From Ophiothrix spiculata (Eukaryota > Echinodermata > Ophiuroidea > Amphilepidida > Ophiotrichidae): DNA of 32,457 nucleotides. This document shows, piece by piece, positions 1 to 10,206 of this stretch (its first letter is position 1; each line of letters opens with the position of its first letter). Under the pieces are notes generated by a model. That model did no database searches and was not told the DNA's origin. It saw only the letters and a program-made list of their open reading frames with translations. The stretch lies in NCBI GenBank assembly GCA_000969725.1, contig JXSR01S002813.1, one strand, 5' to 3'. The position numbers and the translations under genes are program-made.

Positions 1-30
1 ACTATGGCAACACATCACACACTCTCTTAC

Positions 31-145
31 CTCATAATGATTGCGAAAATGGTTGATTCTCACATAATCCTCCATATAACATTGATCAAAATACTCCTTC
101 ATCCAGCCGCGGTCGGCCCAGAAAAAATCAAAGTCATTTTCATCT
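31..145 (-). CDS. TTLL9: TTLL9-like tubulin polyglutamylase, internal exon copy B (alternative to copy A)
   Basis: This 115-nt exon starts with one base (A, giving Glu with the upstream GA), encodes 38 residues and ends on the same codon boundary as copy A. It reads [19 protein letters not shown], then DQCYMEDYV and [10 protein letters not shown]. Against copy A, 28 of 37 aligned residues are identical, yet 11 of those identical residues use a different codon, so the copy has been kept under protein-level selection. The acceptor is TATGTCCGTAG and the donor is a strong GAG|GTAAGAG. Splicing A directly to B would read AGA TGA, an immediate stop, so the copies behave as alternatives. The next TTLL9 exon is outside the window. 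Tandem gene duplication is less likely because only one copy of the upstream exon is seen here. Confidence 0.85.
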
Positions 146-215
146 CTACGGACATAGACAAAAAATCAGGAACACTTTTTAACTTAAAATACAACGTTTG
201 AAAATCAGGTTGTAC

Positions 216-327
216 CTCATAATGGTTTCTGAAATGATTGATCCTAATATGTTCTTGCATGTAGCAGCGGTCAAAATATTCCTTCATCCAGCCTACATCG
301 GCCCAATAGAAATCAAACTCCCCTTCG
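216..327 (-). CDS. TTLL9: TTLL9-like tubulin polyglutamylase, internal exon copy A
   Basis: This 112-nt exon starts with one base completing a split codon (C, giving Asp with the GA of the upstream exon) and encodes 37 residues, ending on a full codon at HFRNHYE. Readable stretches are [20 protein letters not shown] and [10 protein letters not shown] recognise them as the N-terminal part of TTLL9, where vertebrate proteins read EGEWDFYW and HFRNHYE. TTLL9 belongs to the tubulin-tyrosine-ligase-like family of ATP-grasp enzymes and adds glutamate side chains to axonemal tubulin in cilia and flagella; its catalytic ATP-grasp part lies beyond the left edge. The acceptor is TTTCTGTAG after a TG-rich tract. 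The donor GAG|GTACAA is weak at +4 to +6. A second version of the same exon follows 70 bp downstream. Confidence 0.92.
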
Positions 328-480
328 CTACAGAAACACACACACATGCATAAGAAATATAAAACAGAAAAAAGGGTCAAGATATATATAGGTTAAAAAG
401 AATAAAACAAACACATTTTGCAAGAATCAAAGTATAAGAGTAACATGAAACAGGAGAAATGTTTTGATTAAGATTTAACA

Positions 481-698
481 TTACATGTTATAGACCATTC
501 TTATAATTGACATACTCCTGCCATTGATGGGGTAATTCCACAGAATCGGACATGGAATGGAAGACGGAACGAGGGCAAGTAGGGTATATATTTCATACTT
601 GGCCTCGTTCTGAGTTCCGATTCCCGTCTGATTCTGTGGATTTACCCACCCCATCAACAGCAGGAGTATGTCAATTATACGAATGGTCTACAATGTAA
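481..698. mobile_element. Foldback MITE with long inverted arms
   Basis: The left arm begins TTACATGTTATAGACCATTC. The right arm ends GAATGGTCTACAATGTAA, its near reverse complement. The match continues inward through GACATACTCCTG and CCACAGAATC, so nearly the whole 218-bp element folds on itself. There is no ORF. A possible TAACA direct repeat overlaps the ends. The family is not assigned. Confidence 0.8.
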
Positions 699-974
699 CA
701 AATTCTAATTCATCTTGACTGGATAGATGGAAATTTTCTTTGTAAAATCCTACTAATGGATACCAGCTACGGCAAGAGTCAGAGAAGCATCAGTTGGAAC
801 CAATGAACTTAAATTGGAGAAGCGGTACTTGCCGCCATTTTGATTTGGCTGCAGTGTAAATCCTATGGGATGGCGGCCATCTTGGATTGTCCCTCATGGG
901 GGTGAGTTACTGTACCTCTGGCATTTTAATAAATTAAAGCCATCATTTAGGTTCCTGGGTGAAATATACAATAG

Positions 975-1351
975 AAAAAAATACTGGTTCTCGGAACCAC
1001 ACGATCCCCGGCCTGGCCGACGTGATCAGAAAAATGGAAAGTTTAGGGAAATTTGACATCATATGACCTTTGACCTTCAGATGTGACCTTTGACCTCAGC
1101 ATATTTTCAGCATATTTTACAACTTAACCTCAAATGACCTTTGACCTTGGTATGTGACCTTTGACCTCACCCACAAATGCGGGTTTCCATGAAGCACCCG
1201 TGACCCAAGTTTGGTTGAAATCTATCGAAGTATGCAGAAGTTAGAGGCAAACATGTCAAACCTTTTCACAACAACAACAACGCCGACGACGCAGACGCAG
1301 ACATCCACTACTATGCCATAATCCCCCTTCTACTTTTCAAGCCAGGGGGAT
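975..1351 (+). mobile_element. Dispersed AGGTCA-rich repeat, copy 1
   Basis: It runs from ATACTGGTTCTCGGAACC to CTTTTCAAGCCAGGGGGATA. The same ends occur in reverse orientation at about 25265-25713, so this is a dispersed element. It contains four perfect TGACCTTTGACCT blocks and a short (CAA)n/(GAC)n stretch near 1270-1300. No coding capacity was found, so it is presumably non-autonomous. Confidence 0.7.
1064..1167 (+). promoter_or_regulatory. Four perfect DR1 nuclear-receptor half-site pairs
   Basis: TGACCTTTGACCT occurs exactly at 1064-1076, 1084-1096, 1135-1147 and 1155-1167. On the other strand each is AGGTCAAAGGTCA, the DR1 site known for HNF4, RXR and COUP-TF type receptors. They form two pairs, each with 20-bp spacing. 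All are inside a repeat element in the TTLL9 intron; binding in vivo is not shown. Confidence 0.45.
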
Positions 1352-1870
1352 AAAAAGGCAAGACATGTCTTAGTTTATTGCACTATCTTAAAATATTGAT
1401 TATTCTTAAAGAGTTTGTTATTCAGACACTTGTAGCTCCGACTTAAGGTACCTTTTGCTGTATAACGCGTCACAAATGTCTTACACCAAATTTAATTCAT
1501 CATCAAAGCCAACTCTAAATTATACGGTATTTGCAATGCATGTGCTTGTTCTTGCAAAGTCAACCTTTCAACCTAATGAGTTGAAATCAAGTTAAACATC
1601 GATAAATATACACCCCAGTATTAAAATGATAGATTAGATTCCATGTTTAGAATAGGTCACTATACTATTGTCAAAGTATTCTTAAGTAAATTGATCTGTA
1701 TTATACTGAATTTTTATTTTACTGTGCATCTGCTTGTTTTTAAAATATATTTAAATTTTGCTTAAAATAAATCTTGGCCTTATGTAAATTTACCTTAATA
1801 ACCCTAACCTTAAAGTATGTCATATGAGAAAAAAAGCATGTTATCACCAGAATTCAAACCCATGACCTCT

Positions 1871-1959
1871 GGCACCCCAAGCAAGGCACACCATTAGTAG
1901 GCCGCCATGGAGTCGTTGCCCGGGCAGCGATTTGGTCCCAATACGTAACCCGCGTCTAT
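1871..1959 (+). repeat. Dispersed repeat, SINE-like, copy 1
   Basis: The segment shares AGGCACACCATTA and GCGATTTGGTCCCAA-type blocks with the reverse complement of 14922-15016. An upstream TTCAAACCC resembles a Pol III B box. The two copies are clearly diverged. Calling it a SINE is an inference. Confidence 0.5.
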
Positions 1960-2103
1960 GAGGTGTTCAGACTTATTTTCTTAACTTATTTTGAACTGTT
2001 CCCATGATGCAGTGTACATTTGTATCCCTCTCAAGAAGAAAATTGAATGTACTTTGTATTGTGAATAGCAGAAATTGCCCCTGCTATGATAAGTGTCACT
2101 TAC

Positions 2104-2187
2104 TCCTTGACTTCCACCCATCCTTTGGATTTCAGCACATCCATGATGGTATTCTGAAGAGAACATTTGAAGCGAATTGGTCTATCC
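2104..2187 (-). CDS. TTLL9: TTLL9-like tubulin polyglutamylase, N-terminal exon
   Basis: This 84-nt exon has one leading base, 27 codons (DRPIRFKCSLQNTIMDVLKS then KGWVEVK) and two trailing bases GA. It matches the TTLL9 N-terminal segment, in which an IRFK block is followed by a GWVEVKD block. The acceptor CCTTCAG and donor GA|GTAAGT are both good. The trailing GA is completed by C of exon copy A (Asp) or by A of copy B (Glu), so either copy continues the frame. The intron to copy A spans 328-2103. The protein start lies further upstream on the minus strand. Confidence 0.85.
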
Positions 2188-2757
2188 CTGAAGGAAAAAA
2201 GGTTTGGAAATGATTAGAATACATGTAATTTCATTAGCACCCAAAGTAATTATCTCTTTAAACCATTTAATTATGTATTCAAAATTGGGAAAAAATTTGT
2301 TTGACAAAAACTTTTCAGCCATTCCATGTAACTGTCTCATTTTCCAAAACATGAAAAATGCTTACAACTTTCAAATTGCAGGTGCTATAGTAACAAATTT
2401 GGTGCAAGATGAAAGATATCATTATGCTCTTTAATTTGAGCCATCACACTATTAGATTCGTAGATTGAGTATGTTAAACATGAATTATTGCCAAAAAACA
2501 TGTTTTTTTACTAAATTTAGAGCAAAAAAAGACCTACATTAAGAATCTCCTTTAACTTCATTTATAATAAATTTTAATAATTTTTTTTATTTAAAATTGG
2601 TCAATTAAGGTTGAAATTTGGATAATCTAGGATGGTTTTCATGTTTTTTCATTTCGTTTTGAAAATATGTTGCAGTAAAATTTGCACAAAGCTACTGACG
2701 TCACACGAGTCACGCAGTTGTGTCAAGAGAGTCACATTTTCAACAAGGCACTGCACA

Positions 2758-3801
2758 CTACAGGACATTGTGCATGGGAATAGAGCTGATTTTCTCAACT
2801 GTTTTTCAGTCAAGCTTCTCAAAAATTTTATCACTTTAAAGTACATGTCCATCATTGTTGAAAATTTCAAGAAAAGCCATCGATACAAACCAGAGATATA
2901 GTTGATTTTGTCAACATGTATCATTTTCCTTCTGCACAAGGATAATTCCTATGGTTGAGCATTAAACAAAAATGTTGAAAGGATCTACACATCATTGACG
3001 CTTAATTTATTGACAATGAAGTACGAGGCTTAATTATGACGACAAAGTTGAGTACGAGCCTTGTGACGACGAAGAGGAATGTTGTGATGTTAGAGACATG
3101 GAAAGTAGGGAAGGTGTATCAACCAGCAAAGAGACAGGTTGAAGGATGTACAGGTTGCTAATGTCCAGAAAGGACTTAAATTAGACACGTGAAGAATGAT
3201 ATACTTTTATAACTTTAACAGCTGTCTAAAGAGATTGAAAACAACATTGGCTAAACCAAGCGCAAAATATCATGTCATCAATTTATATGATTTATAAATA
3301 CATAAAAGCATTTATAATTTTGGAATGTGGGTAACCAAAGACATCATGTTAGAAAACTTGTGTGATGAGTTAATGCAATTTTTACACAGATTTCTTTCTT
3401 TCTTTATTCCTTAAATAATGAAATTAGAGTCGTTACGTGTGATGTGAAATAAGAGAAGTTTCTGTTCAATTGTTTTTTGGTGAAATTTTATGAAAGAAAT
3501 GCCATCTATTTTGTTGAAATGATTATATTGAAAGCGGCATAAAAGATGAAAACAAACACAGATGTCATTGCTTGTAAAATATGTATAAAGCCTTTCGAAG
3601 CTCTTTGTTAGCAGGAAAATGATACAAGCTAACAAAATCAATCATATCTCTGGTTTGCATCGATGGATTTTCTTGAAATTTTCAACAATGATAGACAAAG
3701 GCATAAACTTAAAGTGATATAAGTTTTAAGAAGCAAGTCTGGCAAACTTCTGAGAAAATCAGCTCTATTCCCATGCACAATGTTTATTGGGACACCCTGT
3801 A
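2758..3801. mobile_element. About 1-kb element with long inverted arms
   Basis: The arm 2758-2917 (ACATTGTGCATGGGAATAGA and onward) is repeated as a diverged reverse complement at 3636-3801, which ends at GGGACACCCTGTACA. Both arms share GAGCTGATTTTCTCA, ATCACTTTAA, GTTGAAAATTTCAAGAAAA and the block around ACCAGAGATAT. The interior (2918-3635) has no convincing coding sequence. The outer left end lacks the GGGACACCC block and is probably truncated. CACGAGTCAC-type motifs recur at about 2704, 3948 and 4138. Confidence 0.55.
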
Positions 3802-4203
3802 CACAGAGAACTTGAGGACAGTTTAACTGTTGCATAGAGTGGGGTAGTATGTATGTTAGGTTTCTTATGCAGAAAAAATATTTTTTGTCCTACGAGTAAA
3901 TGCGTTTGAATCAACTGAGGTCAAAAATTTGTTTTTGTAGCCTGTCACACGAGTCACGCTAAATAAATTGCGATATCTTGAAAAATACTTTTAGAATAAA
4001 ATATCTTGAACATTTGCATTGTGAACTATGCATACGCATTGCCTCTATTCAAAAATGTGTAAAATTAAAGTAGGGGAAAGCAAATTTTAAAGTACTTAGT
4101 GATCCATTCAAACATGGATGTTTGTAGAAATGTCAGGCGAGTCACAATGGAACATTTGGCTGTTTTGAAGTATCGTACTTAATACGACTGCTATACACAA
4201 TGT

Positions 4204-4335
4204 AAGTGTGAAATTGCCGTCTTGTAAAATTTAGAGTTATTTAATTTGGAAGGCTAAGCATTTGAGCAAGTGTGAATTATTTCCGTCTTGTAAAATTTAG
4301 AGTTATTTAATTTGGAAGGCTAAGCATTTGAGCAA
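4204..4335 (+). repeat. Tandem duplication of a 66-bp unit
   Basis: Two consecutive copies start with AAGTGTGAA and end with GCTAAGCATTTGAGCAA. The core CCGTCTTGTAAAATTTAGAG is identical in both, at 4217 and 4283. A small indel near the start separates the copies. The high identity suggests a recent local duplication. Confidence 0.85.
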
Positions 4336-4350
4336 TATGTCATTCTAGTA

Positions 4351-4672
4351 CAGTGCAACCTCTTTTATCCGAACCTCCTTTATACGGATTACTCTGTTAT
4401 CCGGCTGAATAATTTCAAAGGAAAACATGTTTTGTCAGTGCCTATTATCATGATTTAATGCATTTGAAGGACATTTTTGTAATTTTTACCATCAAAAAGT
4501 GCTTACAAAGGTTATTCACACATTATACCACTTCATATTGAATTATTTTATGTTACACAATTAGAGACTTATATGTTATTAGGCAGATTTACACACAATT
4601 CTCTTATCCGAATTTTTCACTTATCCGGCCATTGTTTGGTCCCATCATGTCCGGATAAAAGAGGTTGCACTG
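4351..4672. mobile_element. TA-flanked MITE with TIRs, mariner/pogo-like
   Basis: The terminal inverted repeats are exact: CAGTGCAACCTCTTTTATCC at the left and its reverse complement at the right end (GGATAAAAGAGGTTGCACTG). Each end is flanked by TA (4349-4350 and 4673-4674), the target duplication of Tc1/mariner-type transposases. Further TTATCCG motifs lie just inside both ends. The 322-bp interior has no ORF. Confidence 0.85.
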
Positions 4673-4875
4673 TACTTGTGAAGTTGTGTTCATAGATTGC
4701 AGCGTTATTTTGAACTAAAACGATATAATAGAGTATCTAGATTCATTCTAGTAGGGTAGTATACTCTCTTTTAAAAAAGGAAAGTTATTCTATTCAGTCA
4801 AGGGCTTATAAATATGATATGATATGATGATATGATTATATTTCACTCAAGGGAACAAATGCACTATTAACTTAC

Positions 4876-4925
4876 CCAATGCCTTTCCGAAGAGGAGAAC
4901 GATAAGGATACTGCTGGGAAATTAC
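4876..4925 (-). CDS. Possible upstream coding exon of the TTLL9-like gene
   Basis: This is a tentative 50-nt exon. Its minus-strand frame reads VISQQYPYRSPLRKGI plus two bases GG, ending at a consensus GTAAGT donor (4875-4870). The GG joins the leading G of exon 2104-2187 to give Gly, then DRPIRFK, so the phase is right. An acceptor TCTCATTTGCAG ends at 4926. Alternatively there is no splice there: the frame stays open back to ATG codons at 5021-5019 and 5132-5130, which would give a longer first exon. TTLL9 N-termini are short and variable, so similarity cannot decide. No transcript evidence is available. Confidence 0.4.
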
Positions 4926-5045
4926 CTGCAAATGAGATTCCAGACGGTTAAGATATTTTAGGTCTTTTTTAGAAAATAAACACAAACGCCTATAAATAAA
5001 GGGTTCATTCATATTTTCCATGTGTAATCGCTTGATTTTGCCCGA

Positions 5046-5093
5046 GGGCAGGATGGCGCTCAGTATCGCGAAGCGATGCTCGCCATCCTGCCC
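5046..5093. repeat. GC-rich perfect-arm hairpin
   Basis: The 13-bp arms GGGCAGGATGGCG and CGCCATCCTGCCC are exact reverse complements, and the loop contains a second stem ATCGC-GAA-GCGAT. It is far more GC-rich than its surroundings. It overlaps the open frame that extends upstream from the tentative TTLL9 exon, which argues against that upstream extension being protein-coding. Confidence 0.7.
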
Positions 5094-5634
5094 GATGTAT
5101 AAAATGTTAAAATCCGGGCAAAGATTGGCCATAAAACAGTCTTTTCCGTCCTGGTTGTTAAATTATTTAAAAGCGCCCATAGCTTGTTTACCTGTCTTGA
5201 ACTTATCAAACGCACGCGACATACCGCGTTCAGAGCCGATGCGCCGTTGTGCACATGTCATGGGGACGCTCCGCAATCATAACATTTGCTATGCCGCCTA
5301 TGTACATGTCTGAATCAACGCTGTTCATGCATGGCCACGTGACGGCTCTGGACTAATCAAAACCTCGGAAATTACGCAAGTATGTGTGAAGTATCATTGC
5401 TATCAGTATCACACCTGGTTCGAGCGAGTATTTCATATTTTCTATAAAAGGCTGTACTATAGAAATTAGAATTTACAACTTACAAATGTACATAATTATG
5501 TAGTCCCAAAATGTGAATTATCTACGATACGTCGATGGACTCCATCTTGTGAGAAGAAGGCGACGTCGTCGTAGGTAGCCATGTTCAGCAAGAGTCAAGA
5601 GATGGCGCCCTTCATTTCAAAAACTGTTTGCCCA

Positions 5635-6015
5635 CCTATAGGAAGGAGCGGACCTACGTCATACGCAGCAGTTACGCAGCACAGTGGTCTAAAAATAGCT
5701 CGCGTTGCACTTCGAGCGCGGTGAAAACAATCAATACTTCAGCCAGTGATCCCGTCATTTTCTTTCTTTTTTAGCCAAATGAAAATCTGTGAAATGATGA
5801 GCTGTTTGTCATTTTGTTAAGACTTGAATACCACACATCCCATATGATTTTGGAATCGGAAATATTTTGACAATTTGCTAAAATCAATCGAAGTTTCCGC
5901 GAGCCGGCATTTTCTCCATTGAATTGAATGGGAAGTCGGCAAATGTTTTCACCGCGCTATTTGGACAAACGTCCCGGATGTAAACAAAACGCCCGGATGT
6001 CCGCTCCTGCCTATG
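5635..6015. mobile_element. Probable element with inverted ends
   Basis: CCTATAGGAAGGAGCGGAC at 5635-5653 mirrors GTCCGCTCCTGCCTATG at 5999-6015. GCGCGGTGAAAACA at 5716-5729 mirrors TGTTTTCACCGCGC at 5944-5957. Arms of about 70 to 95 bp with diverged middles enclose about 210 bp of AT-rich sequence. No ORF or clear target duplication was found. Confidence 0.5.
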
Positions 6016-9000
6016 ACATCACAAGTGGCCACTGCTCATTTTCCCATAGAAAACAATGTAAAATTTTATACCATTTTAGCTTAAATGAGCGTCACATTCA
6101 TGATTTCTAGTTGAGTGGATGTTGATTATTGGTCATTTCCAAACACAACCCTGTATTCATTTCATTTAGTAACAGGATTTAAAAGGGAAAAATATTGAAA
6201 TGAAGAATTTTTCCCATAGACTTACACACTTAAGAAGTCTGCTGAATTCTGCAGACTTAACATGGTAAAAACTGGCCCTGATCTAGACCCGAAACGTGTC
6301 CCTCCTACTAGAGGGACACGCAACAGTGTATTGAACCTGCCCACGTACGAGTTTTTCATTGAACATGATTGAAATACAGGCAAATGTGGCGACTCAACAA
6401 TATCTATTCTATACAAAAATGATCTATTATGCCTTTGCCTTTGGAATACTATCGTGAGTATTTTAAAACACTAGACTAATTTTTAAATCCACTTTTGGCA
6501 ACTTTTTTGTAAAAGCACATGGTCGCCGCCATCTTGGATTTTGACCAACTTTTATCAAAAAAATGCATTTAAACTCAACTGAAGCTGATATTGGCCTGTT
6601 ATATGTTGTTAAATACTAATGAGAATATACTGGCATACCTTTGGAAAATTTATATGCTCTCTGAAAGAAGATATTGACTTATGAAATTCGTCTATAGAGA
6701 AGGTCAATGGACATGTAAGTCACCTTCTTGTGAGCTCGGAAGGTGACGCAGGCACTAGCCCTGATCATACGGTTTTTGGCAATTTTGCAAAATCTTCTTT
6801 TTGCTCTAACTTTAAAAGTACTTAACGTAGAAAGTTGGTTGAACCACCATTTTGTTGCAAATTTTGTCACCTTTAATTTAAATCCACTTTCAAGAAAATA
6901 TTTCAATTTTCTAAATTTTATGAACATACCTATCGTAGGCACTAATAATTATGACTGTGTTTTATGTATTCCTTATTTTCAAACCATTTTGCTATGCTTT
7001 TAAAAAGATCTAAAACAGTGTCCCAAGGGCAAAGAGATGCTTGTTAGGAAGAAAAGTTTTTATAGCCACAATTTCAAGACAAATATTAGTGGTTAACTGG
7101 TTTAGCGTCCTTGACAACCATTCATACAGATCATGCACCAACACTACAGGAAAAACAAAATTACAGGCAAGATAATACTAACCTTTTCTTTATTTTTGTT
7201 CATTTGTGTATGTTAAGCTGCATGTCTAATGGACGGATAAAAGACATGAAAGATGTGGTTTGAATGTACAGGTATCTTCTCAAAATCAAAAAGTTTTTTC
7301 TGACATTTCGTTTTGTTTCCAGTGGACCACAAAGCCTATTTTAGGAATTATTTTATAATGACATGTGTACATTAACTATATGACTAAATAATACCTTTTT
7401 GATATTTTAGTGGACTTAGACAAAATTTTCGTACACTTGATGTAACCAATTAAATTACATTATATTCAAGAACGCCCCTTTTGGTACAAAGTAGAGGGCG
7501 ACATTTCGATTTTGATGCAGACACACATTTTGCACTGAGATTGAGAGCTCAGTTGTGTCAAAACAACTTGTTGATTTTGATCCAGAAAATTCCGTATTTT
7601 ATGGATTTCTATGCATGACACCGGACATTTTCTCATTCCATGGTTTAACTGAGGTAATTATCCTGTAATGTTAAGCTTCAGTCTGTTGAATTATTTTTTA
7701 TAAGCTTACATTTAAATGCCCGAAATGTATGCAAATTTCTTGCTCAGTCATTCATTCAGTGCATGCAGTGGGTGTTTGACTCAGCAAGTAAACAAGAACC
7801 AGGGTTTGGCCAAAGGGTAAATATTTATCATGATGGAAAGGTAGGGAGTTACACTAGCAATGTCACAGTAATATGTGTATTCCACGTCGTAGAAGATCAT
7901 GCAGATACAGAGACAGAGTCGGAGAACCTCCTTCAATGTCTTGATTTTTTGCAGGAAGTTATTTTTATTGAATAATTTGTTTCCTTATTTTAATCATAAA
8001 AAAAAATAGCCTAGGATTTTTGAATAAATAAAATTAAATACCTTATTCTTGTCAATAATTCATGTTTTCTGCACCTTTCTGCAAATTTCTTTACTTTTTT
8101 CTGCACGATAAATCCCCGGATAAAACTTTCTCACATTCTCTTCTTTTCTGTCAATTTAACCGGCCAGTTGACACCCGAAATGTACCAATACCACTGCCAG
8201 AAGCAAGATCTGCAATCAAACCTGTCGCATAAGTGCACATGCCCAATATCCCCAAAAATGATCATATTTATCAAATACGAATTGCAACACTCCACAAACA
8301 TGACAAAGGATATTTATATTCCTAACTATGAATTTGCGTCTCCACCAGTCAATGAGATATTGATTTCTTATTGATTTATTGACATAGCATGTGACATACA
8401 TGAATTGAATTTTGGAGCCAAAGGTCATTCTAGGTCTGACCCAGACAGGAAGCAGTACGGAAGACTGCTTCTGTTTATATGGATTTTAACATGGCTTGAT
8501 GAGTATCTCTGGAAATATCTCATTTTTTTCACTTGTAAGGATAGATTAAAATATCAGGTTAGTGATAATTCATTTCTTAAACATGTTTCATCCACGATTC
8601 AGAGACCTTGTTGCATTTGCTCTCATATATCATGAGATTTTAGGAAGTTTTTTCAGCGTTCATTACACACGAGTAGGAACAATATATGGGACTGTTTCCA
8701 ATGAGTATCGTGCAGGCACGAGCGATCGAATTGTCTCCAATGTAGGATATTTATACTAAATGTACCTATTAAATTCTAATCAGCCAACTGAAACGAATTT
8801 AAATATTTTATTATTTAAACTTACATTTCCACATGATAGACAACACGCAGACAAAACAATACATAACACTGACCTTAAGATAGATGCACCATACTCGTCG
8901 CGCTGGAACGGGAGCCGGAAATTATGTGTTACCTGGTTGGTCTGTGATGTAAACTAAGCTATGATACTGGGCCTTAAGCTTAGTTTTTAACAGCTACGGT

Positions 9001-9447
9001 ACTGTGATCGTCCTACTGAGGAAGATGTCTGTATTGTAGTTACTCCCACTCTAAATACTGCCTCTTACTGCCACCATTCTCTCACTACTAGTCTTATTCT
9101 TTTCCTGGTTGCTTCTACACTACAGCCCTTCTTTTTAGAACTGGGTCTGAGAGACTTGGAATATCTGTAAAGAGAACTCAACACTCATAACTATGTTTTT
9201 TCCTTGGTTTTATAAAAAATTTTGCGGCTGTCCATTTGAACGACGAAATGGTCAATGTCTAATTTTCCCGCGAACCTTCCGGGTTCCCCCAATTTGTCAC
9301 ATGACCATGTGATCTCAGCATTCATATGCAAATTACACTACCAATAATAAATATCATTATAAACACTTCCCAAAGTTGTTAGTCACACAAAAATGATATT
9401 TGAAGATGTGCTTACAAAGGGTTACCGATGTAAACAAACGAAACATA
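6016..9447. other. Non-coding stretch, no gene seen
   Basis: No frame here has recognisable protein features. I note two short hairpins (6235-6258, arms AAGTCTGC; 6295-6320, arms CGTGTCCCTC), a CGCCGCCATCTTGG-type motif near 6527 and otherwise AT-rich sequence. It lies between the TTLL9-like and DUSP-like genes. Confidence 0.5.
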
Positions 9448-9455
9448 GCCTACCG

Positions 9456-10198
9456 GGTAATGGTGTAGTTTAGGACCCTGTTCATAATAAGCCTCACTAA
9501 TTCATCAAGCTAAATGAACCAAAGAAGCTAAATAGTTAAAATGTTATCTAGACAAGAAGGTTAATATTTTGGAAGGAGGGCAGGGCTTGGAATAAAGAGG
9601 GAAATTATGGGGTGAAGCAACAAGGTTAAAACAAATTGTAAAAAGTACTAAAATTGCCGATTTTTGTCAGGATTTTTGTCTCCAAACACCGCTGAAAATG
9701 CTTACAAATCTCAGAAAACTCACCTGTATCGATGAAGCTTTGTTTCCGTTGATTCAAAATGCTGTTTAAATGTCTGAAAGGTAGCCGAGTTTTCATTAAA
9801 GAGTGGTATTTTGAAGCAAAAATAAAGCCATGATCGGCCATTTTTAATGATTGCACAGTGCCAAACATTTCAATGAAACGCTCGATGGTTGGTTATTCAT
9901 TGCGTCGGGATCTAAAACGCGATCTCCGGTTGGTTTAATGTTGCATTAGATTACGCGGTGATTTACGCGGTGGTCAAATACATGGAACATGACAAATGGA
10001 GACAATCGCGGAAGTCGGACTTTTGGACCAAAAAATGATGGTAAAATCGCTTTTATGGTTAGTTTAGCTTGATGGATAAACTTGATATTGGATTTATTTA
10101 AAACCTTGATGATTTAGAAAAACTTCATTTTTGATTTTGAAACAATAACAGCTGTTTTGATCCTTATTATGAACAGGGTCCCAAACTACACCATTGCC
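9456..10198. mobile_element. hAT-like non-autonomous element with 8-bp target duplication
   Basis: The terminal inverted repeats begin GGTAATGGTGTAG (left) and GGCAATGGTGTAG (right, reverse complement). They match over about 35 bp with two differences, including GGACCCTGTTCATAATAA. The flanks are an exact direct repeat GCCTACCG at 9448-9455 and 10199-10206. An 8-bp duplication is typical of hAT transposases. The 743-bp interior has only a short frame without transposase features. Confidence 0.85.
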
Positions 10199-10206
10199 GC
10201 CTACCG

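Larger units (their letters stand above)
328..2103 (-). other. TTLL9-like intron with two repeat copies
   Basis: This is the intron between exon 2104-2187 and exon copy A. It contains a foldback element (481-698), an AGGTCA-rich dispersed element (about 975-1351) and a repeat copy (1871-1959) that matches 14922-15016 in reverse orientation. A B-box-like TTCAAACCC just before that copy hints at a tRNA-derived SINE. Apart from these I see AT-rich sequence without coding potential. Confidence 0.6.

Noticed and set aside
99-380. Single minus-strand 93-codon protein starting at 380
   Set aside because: Its middle is TTLL9 exon copy A, but the ends read through intron sequence on both sides. The splice sites define 216-327 instead.
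5503-5607. Minus-strand start codon with MATYDDVAFFSQDGVHRR as TTLL9 exon 1
   Set aside because: The frame is short, has no convincing donor in the right phase and does not resemble known TTLL9 N-termini.
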